NCBI GenBank assembly: GCA_037042915.1
Contig: CM073198.1
Coordinates: 3,286,001 to 3,350,000, forward strand
Length of the DNA stretch: 64,000 nt
Direction of reading: 5' to 3'
Source: Auricularia sp. M13
Lineage: Eukaryota > Basidiomycota > Agaricomycetes > Auriculariales > Auriculariaceae
The notes under the pieces were generated by a model. It worked only from the letters and a program-made list of their open reading frames with translations. It had not been told where the DNA came from and searched no databases. Position numbers and translations under genes: made by a program. Below, one piece after another: positions 57,781 through 64,000 of the stretch. The stretch's first letter is position 1. Every line of letters starts with the position of its first letter.

Positions 57781-60700
57781 CTATTGCGAAGGAGGCGCCG
57801 CCGTCGACGCCTCGTAAGCGTCCAGCAGTGCCTGCAACTTCTTCAATGTCCGCGAGAGCGTGATGGCGCCGCCGGCTGTTAACCGCGGCACAGCGAGGTC
57901 CTCCTCGCCTGGCTCGAGCTTTGGGTTCTCGTCCGTAGCGTCCTTGCTCTTCTCAATAAGCGCGTTCGCGTCTTGGACCACTTTCTTGAGCATGCCCTTC
58001 TTGTAGTAGAGCCAATGGATCTCTTCCTCTAAGCCACTGAGCGGGATCTCGAGTGCTCTTCGAACGAATCCGCGCGAGAGCACGTATGCGCGCTCGCTGT
58101 ACAACCGGCTATATGACACATGGCATCAGCTCAAGCAACCCGCGAACAGGATAGCAAGTCAAAATCGTACCTATTGACCGTGCCCTCGACGGTCCCCCGC
58201 AGCTTGTCATAAGCCGGCTCGCAAAACCATCTGCTCAAAATTCTGAGCGGCCACACAACTCGCAGTCACGAATGAACGCACGGCTCCTTGACCAACACCA
58301 ATCCCTGGATGGACAAAAACACCTGGAACAGCGACGACTTGGCGGCAGACCACGACTCCGCCGCATCGCCCGCCCACGTCCCGAGAATCGACAAGCACAC
58401 CTTGCCCTCCTCGTACAAGTTCCTGCACACGACCGATAAGTCAAAGCGCAAGACAATAAACAAAAACGTACGGATTGACGCGCCCGTTTCCGTTCGTCCA
58501 ACTCAAGAAGTGCGCCTTGGGCGGCGTCTGCGGGAAGTCGGCGTCGAGCATCCAGTCAATCACGAACGGCGCGTCCTCGTACGGCGTGTTCTCCGGGCCG
58601 ATGATCAAACTACGCAGCAAATCCGACCGGTCCTCGTACGTGCGCACGAGGATAGTCTCTGCAAAGGTTATTCAGCGCCAACGCCAAACAGTGCACTATG
58701 GGTGGCATGCACGCACCAGGCAGATTGTTCGACAGCACGCGGAACTCCTTATTTATCCGCGCCGTGAACGTCTTGGACGGCTGGGCTGGCGTCGTGCCAT
58801 AGAAAGCATGGTCGACGGGCGCAGAGGGCAAGATCGCAAACCGCTGCCACGCCTCCTCGTCCTCGTCCGTGACGGCGAGAATAGCCTGCCGTGTGGGCTG
58901 CCGGCTAGTCGACGGCGCAACAGCAAGCGGCGACGGCGTGCGCATCTCCTCCGACGCGGGCGACGTGAGCTGCGGCGGCGGCGACTGTTGCGTTGCCGTC
59001 CCGGATGGCGTCTCTGTCTCCATCTGCGCGTCCGTCTCAGGTTTGAGCGGCACGGGCGCCGGCACCGAAGCAGTCGCAGGCGGCTCGCCCTCAACTTCCA
59101 TCGCGTCCGCCGCGGGCTCCTCCGCCCACTCGTCCCGGTCGTCTTCAGGCATCGTCTCCCACGACCCCTCGCTGTGCGCATCGGCGTCCTGCGGGTCCTC
59201 ATATTCGATATCCATATCCACGTCGTCGTCCTCGTCGCCAAGGTCGTCTTCATACTCGTCGCCCCACATATCCTCAACGGTCGGATCGAGCCCGTCTTGC
59301 AGCAGCGTCAGCCGCTGAAGCGGCACAACGACCTTGGTCTGGTCCGGGAGCATGACCTCAATGAGGCCGTCCGTCCGGAGCTGCAATGAAGACCGCGTCA
59401 GAATAGACCTCCAGCATCGCAAACGCAAAGAGCAACAACGCACGTCGAACACCTCGCCAAACCAGTCGATGCCAGTCGGATCGCCACAGCGCGGGTACTC
59501 CGTGACGAGCTCGTCGCTGCTCGCCAGCTTCCATCCGATATCAAACATCTCCTTCCGCCACCCGGTGAGCTCCTCGCCCTCCGCGGGCGCGACCTCGCGC
59601 ACCCACGGCTCGACCTCGCCGATCTTGGGCACGCGCGGGAGCGCGAGCCCGTTCGTCGTGCCCTCGCGGTGGATGAACACGAACTCGGCGCGCCGCACGC
59701 CGAACATCTCCGCCGCGCCCGCGCCCTCGCCCGTCTGCTGCTGCTCGGCCGCCGAGTACCCGTGCGGGTCGAGCTCGAGCACCGACACGACCTCCTGCGC
59801 CTCCGGCGCGGGGTCCACCTCGGACGTCTCCCCGCCCGGCTTGTACCAGCGCATGGTCGCCGTGCGTTGGTGCGCGTTAGCAGACTGCACGACGCCGACG
59901 CGACGCTCGTCCTCAAACTTCCATAACGTGTGGTCGCCTGGCCTGTGTAGGTGAGCAAGTTAGCGCATGCATTGCGCAGCATAGAGGCAGACCGACCAGA
60001 CTTCGGACTCGTCAACGTTGAGATACGGCACGAGGTCGACGGCAGGTATGTTCTTCTCGATGGTGCCGTCTTGCCACAGGACGTTGACGCTGGTCTGCGT
60101 CTCTGTGATGATCAGATCCCAGACCTGAACGACGCCAGGGCCGTCGCCCGCTTTGCCATGCTCGGTCGGCACGACGCCAGCGGCTATGCCATGCAGATCA
60201 TCAGGGACTATAATGTGCGCGGCACATCGAAGCGCACCTTTCGCCTCCTCGACATCCTTGAATAAGACGCGTTCGCCGACGCGCACGACATCCTCGGATC
60301 GATTGTGTACCATGATGAGGCGGCTGAGGTCCTTGCCGGACCAATAGCGCTGTGGGCGCTGCTTGGTAGCCGCCTCCTCTTTGCTGAGCTATGTGCCGCA
60401 TTAGAAACACCGACTCGGCGTAGACAGCCATTGCCGCACTTTCTGGTTGACCGCAAGCCATGTTATGGCAAGGACGGTAGGGATGACATGGATGACGACG
60501 TCGGGATTCTGCTGGGTCGAGCGGAGGGTGCGCGCGAGCATGCCAAGGAACGTCTGCGGCTGCATGGGCAGGATATCCTACAATGCAATGAGTCGTGTGT
60601 GAGTATGGAGAATATGGAATGCGCACATGCCCCCTGTCGCCGACGCCGAATGCAGGGCCGAGTTGCGGCAGGCGGACGAGCTGATTGCTGGTGCCGACCT

Positions 60701-61512
60701 GGACCGTGGTTTCCTCAAACACCTGGGAGGGGGCGTCGTGTGAGCAGTGGTTGTACGCGTATCAGGGGACGCGCTCGCCTCTTCGATCTGGGGGAATGCA
60801 CGATGAGGACAAGGAATAGAACGCCAGAAGCGACGCACCTGGCCGACCCAGTCATCGCAGAGAACAAAGTCTCCGATGAAGAAATCGACGCTCGACTTGA
60901 GCTTGTCGTGGTCAATGAGGCCGGGGACGACCTCGCCGCTGATGGCGTGGAACATGCGGGCCTTGATGTCGACCTGGACGACGACGCCGCAGCGGACGTC
61001 GTCGACGGAGCGCTTGCAGATGTCGCCGGCTGGGCGGGCGCGTGAGTGGAGCTGCAAGACGCGTTGGGCGATCGCTCACTGTGGAAGACGCGGTCGATGA
61101 GCTGGTGGGCTGGGTGAGCGTGGAGCGGGGCGCGTGCGTGCGATCGCGCACCTCAAAGTCGTCTTCGGGGCATATCTCGCGCTTGCCCGTCGGCAGGTAG
61201 CTTACGCCGACCTCGCCCTTGTTGAGCGGGCGCAGCAGCGGGTCGGCGTGTGCAGTCGCGGGCGGCGGGAGCTCCTCGGAGTCGTGCCAGCAGCGCTATC
61301 CGGGGCCCAACGGTCAGACGGCGCACACGAGCGGGCGCGCACGGGGGCTCACGAGGACGAGGCCGAGGTTGTGGGTCGGCTGCGCGACCCTCCGGCGGAC
61401 GAGGTCCTCCTGGTAGAACTGCGGCGGCGGGGCGGGGATTCAGGCGGCGGGCCCGGCGGAGACGCGCGCAGGGACGCACCTTGGCGGGCGTGTCGCGCGT
61501 GCGGGGAGGCAT
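57781..61512 (-). CDS. UBE2O-type E2/E3 hybrid ubiquitin enzyme
   Basis: Large ubiquitin-conjugating enzyme of the UBE2O group (about 1,000 residues), which marks orphan proteins and others for degradation. The start on the complement of 61510-61512 ([11 protein letters not shown]) splices to [20 protein letters not shown], then [36 protein letters not shown] and [20 protein letters not shown] with LCDDWVGQV, the conserved N-terminal CR1-type domains. The middle has [20 protein letters not shown] (SH3-like barrel), a long acidic linker ([20 protein letters not shown]) and Pro/Ser-rich stretches. The UBC domain reads [40 protein letters not shown] and [20 protein letters not shown] with the active-site Cys, followed by [16 protein letters not shown]. 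Stop on 57781-57783. All key residues are present. It is head-to-head with LSM2. Confidence 0.9.
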
Positions 61513-61583
61513 CGGAAGGACAAGTCAAGAGACACGGACTCACTCGCGGCCGTCTCCGCCCCTCGCCTCTTCCTTCCCGCGCC
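61513..61583. promoter_or_regulatory. 71-bp bidirectional promoter of UBE2O-like gene and LSM2
   Basis: The start codons of the UBE2O-type gene (minus, 61512) and LSM2 (plus, 61584) are 71 bp apart and point away from each other. Both genes must therefore share this spacer for core promoter elements, or one must start transcription inside the other. The spacer is GC-rich with no TATA box, as in many housekeeping promoters. Confidence 0.6.
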
Positions 61584-62081
61584 ATGGCAAGTCTCCGCCG
61601 GACTGCCCCTTCTGCGCCGACGCTGACGACTGGCCCAGCTCATATTTTCCGTGTTCAAGACGCTGACGGACCAGACAGTGACGGTCGAGCTCAAGAACGA
61701 CCTCTGCATCACCGGCGTCCTCAAGTCCGTCGACCAGTCAGTGCGCGCTCCGCCGGCCCCTGCCCCCTGCCCCTCTCACGCGTCGCCCAGGTTCCTCAAC
61801 ATCCGTCTGGACTCGATCAAGGTCCTCGACGAGGCCCGCCACCCGCACATGGCACGTGCCCCGCAGCCCCGAACGCGCTCACCTAACCCCGCCCACCCAG
61901 ATGGCAGTCAAGAACTGCTTCATCCGCGGCTCCGTCGTCCGCTACGTCCAGCTGCCCGCCAACGCCGTCGATACCCAACTGCTCGAGGACGCGACCAGGC
62001 GGGGTGCGTCCGTACCACATTGATTCCCGTGCACTTCTGCTCACGTTCGTTCCAGAGGCCGCAAACCAAGCCAAACGATAG
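61584..62081 (+). CDS. LSM2: U6 snRNA-associated Sm-like protein LSm2
   Basis: Subunit of the LSm1-7 (mRNA decay) and LSm2-8 (U6 snRNA) rings. The protein begins MLIFSVFKTLTDQTVTVELK, matching LSm2 (yeast MLFFSFFKTL), followed by NDLCITGVLKSVDQ, FLNIRLDSIKVLDEARHPHM and MAVKNCFIRGSVVRYVQLPA with NAVDTQLLEDATRR. A last intron then gives EAANQAKR and TAG 62079-62081, the normal end of the family; without it the frame ends eight codons later with an odd tail. The start needs a GC-AG intron (61587-61638): ATG at 61584 joined directly to CTC at 61639. Without it the Sm frame has a TGA at 61624-61626 and no ATG. Four exons, length about 95 residues, normal. Confidence 0.9.
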
Positions 62082-62395
62082 ACGACGCGCGCTTCTGTAT
62101 CTGTCTAGCTGTATCGAGTATGCTATGCATTGTGGTAATGCACGAGGGCCGTCACGACGCGAACTCGTTCCTCAACACACGGCCCAAATCAAAATATACA
62201 ACTGCTCTCTCATCAGAGTGGCTACGCTGCTCTAGGCAGTACAGTGGCATTGCACCCCGCTCCAGATTCCACGCTCCGGGTAAATGGTAGGTGGATATGC
62301 GTGCATGCGTGCGCGCCCGCAGTAACAAGTAAAGAGGGTGCACCAGGCATCCCAACCGAAGTAGAAAATGCCCTTCACCCTACGTCCATCGACGT
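62082..62395. other. convergent 3' regions of LSM2 and KRE6/SKN1 gene
   Basis: About 310 bp where both genes end. Contains ordinary A/T-rich 3' sequence. No gene seen. Confidence 0.4.
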
Positions 62396-64000
62396 CTATT
62401 CGTTCGTGCACTGTCCGAGCAGGCGGTTGCCCGGGAACGACGGGCTGCCCTCCATCTCGGAGAACACGGTCAAGTTGGCGTTCGTGTAGGCCTCCATGTG
62501 GCTGAAACCCCATGTCAGCATGCAGCCACCCGTGCGACGGGGGCACTCGCCTGTTGATGTAGTCCAACGTCGGCATCTCTTTGGGGTCGCAGCCGACGTT
62601 GTACTTGCCCCTGCAGCAAACAGTCAAAACTACACTCTACGCGCGAGCACGCGTGAATCCACGTACGGAGCCTGATAGACACGAATCCAGTCGATATCCA
62701 TGTGAGCGGGGAGGAGCAAGTTGGGGTCGATCCTCCCGAACGTCGGCGACATGCCCAAGTTCGCGATGATGTACTGCAAAGCCCATAAACACCACTTCCA
62801 GATCCAGAGCAGAACGACCCACCATAGGCTCGTTGGACACACCGCGGCGCGAGATGCCCGCAGCCTCGTTGGCCGCGACAGCGTCGCCCTCCATGGTCCA
62901 CGACAAAACGCCATTGTTGATCCACGAGATATAGCTGCCCTCGTACCCAGGCTGGTACTCGTACCCATACGTCGAGAACGTGATCTCGCCGGGCAGCTGC
63001 GAGTACGCCGCCTGGTTTGTGATCGACAAGCCACTGGTCGCCTCCTGGAACACGCCGCCGTGGTATCCATTGATGAACGTGACACTAGAGTTCGCGATGA
63101 CGGCCTTGCTCTCGTCCCACAAATACCCGTCGTCGAACGGCGCCCACTGCGCAGACTGCGACACGACGCCGCCGTCGGGGCCGATGGTCGCCTCGAAGAT
63201 GTCGATCTCCGGCGCCGAGCGCCCGACGAACGTCCCGTCGTCGTGGCGCGGGCCGGGGTGCGTCGGGTCGTCCTTGCACGTGCAGCGCGAGAGCCGCTGG
63301 CCCGGCAGGAACGACAGCCGGCCCTCGAAGAGCGGGTCGCCGTTCGTCGGCACCGTCGGGTCGCCCGGCAGCGTCTGGTTCGCCAGCGTGCCCTTGTCGC
63401 ACTCGTCGTAGCCCTGGTACGGCCACATGCCCTCCAGGGACGCGCCGTACCCGGCTCTCCCGAGGTTGCCCATAGTCCACCTGGCAAAGAAAGAAAGAGA
63501 AGCAAGTCAGCATGACGACGAGGTCTGCGGGGAGATGCAACGCACAGAGCGGGCCAGAGGCCGCTGAGCTTGGGGCTGCCGGGCAGCGACACAGAGGCGA
63601 GGACCATGCCGCCGGTGAAGCAGAACTTGTTCCACGTGGAGACCATGCCGCCCATGAAGTTGAGGTCGTGGTTCTTGGTCTGGTTGAACCAGATGCGCAT
63701 GGCGCCGTTGGTGGTGATGACCTGCTGGGGGTCGTACCACTCGAGGTTGCTCGTCTGCCAGTAGTACAGGTCGACCGCCTCCCAGTATGGGTCGTCGCCG
63801 GGGTAGAACGTGCGCCCCTCGGTGTTGAACTCGTCGCTGAACACGAGGTCCCACGTCTCGCCGCTGAGCGACGTGATCTGGTGCGCCTCCAGCGGCGTGT
63901 CGAGGTCGATCAGCCCGCGGCCACCGGCAAAGGCGACCTGGCCAGTCGCGTTCGTTCCGCCGATATTGAACGCGCCAAAGAAGCCCTGGTGCGGCTCGAG
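62396..64000 (-). CDS. beta-1,6-glucan synthesis protein, KRE6/SKN1 family (GH16), partial
   Basis: Type II membrane or secreted GH16-fold protein required for beta-1,6-glucan in the fungal cell wall. The window holds only the C-terminal part; the N-terminus lies to the right, beyond 64000. Exons read LEAHQITSLSGETWDLVFSD, RTFYPGDDPYWEAVDLYYWQ and TSNLEWYDPQQVITTNGAMR, FMGGMVSTWNKFCFTGGMVL, the WTMGNLGRAGYGASLEGMWP block, and CTCKDDPTHPGPRHDDGTFV. The GH16-type site GRSAPEIDIFEATIG is intact. The end reads GMSPTFGRIDPNLLLPAHMD with IDWIRVYQ, a Cys-rich NVGCDPKEMPTLDYIN, and NANLTVFSEMEG to CTNE with stop on 62396-62398. The family is well supported; Kre6 versus Skn1 cannot be decided. Confidence 0.9.

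Noticed and set aside
58475-59389. 304-codon plus-strand ORF
   Set aside because: Antisense of the UBE2O-like gene, with Arg/Leu low complexity and no domain.

Overview
The window is nuclear DNA of a filamentous basidiomycete, most likely an Agaricomycete. Genes are packed on both strands with many introns of about 45-60 nt. Intergenic gaps are short. Families typical of this group are present: a DUF6533-like membrane protein, an LtrA-type membrane protein, a Kre6/Skn1 glucan-synthesis protein, and GH28 and GH13-CBM20 secreted enzymes. I see no rRNA, convincing tRNA, CRISPR array, transposon or viral gene. Gene boundaries are my own splice readings. Starts and ends are given for the whole gene; introns lie inside.

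Layout. 0-10 kb: BOR1-type borate/bicarbonate transporter, TGL2-type lipase, exocyst SEC3. 10-25 kb: 3-hydroxyanthranilate dioxygenase, TB2/DP1 (REEP/Yop1) protein, lipid-droplet hydrolase, cytochrome P450 with a decayed paralog tail behind it, a YOR1-like ABCC transporter, an LYR protein and an aldo-keto reductase. 25-42 kb: GH28 pectinase-like enzyme, exocyst SEC8, DUF6533-like protein, SNAPC1-like protein, Ima1 nuclear-envelope protein, LtrA-like protein, peroxisomal thiolase with a PTS2 signal, and a small unknown protein. 42-54 kb: secreted alpha/beta hydrolase, an unresolved gene-like stretch, a coiled-coil protein, an XRCC2-like RecA-fold protein, a C2H2 zinc-finger protein, a formate/nitrite transporter and ribosomal protein eL14. 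54-64 kb: alpha-amylase with CBM20, UBE2O-type E2/E3 enzyme, LSM2, and a KRE6/SKN1 gene cut by the window edge.

The content is mainly housekeeping plus a few accessory enzymes. No single pathway unites it. The notable points are two exocyst subunits (SEC3 and SEC8) on the same strand about 18 kb apart, a 71-bp head-to-head promoter between UBE2O and LSM2, an LSM2 start codon that appears to be split from the rest by a GC-AG intron, two consecutive GC-AG introns in the aldo-keto reductase, and a P450 3' relic. I did not find a clearly new biological system. The best unexplained region is 43.8-45.5 kb (minus strand).
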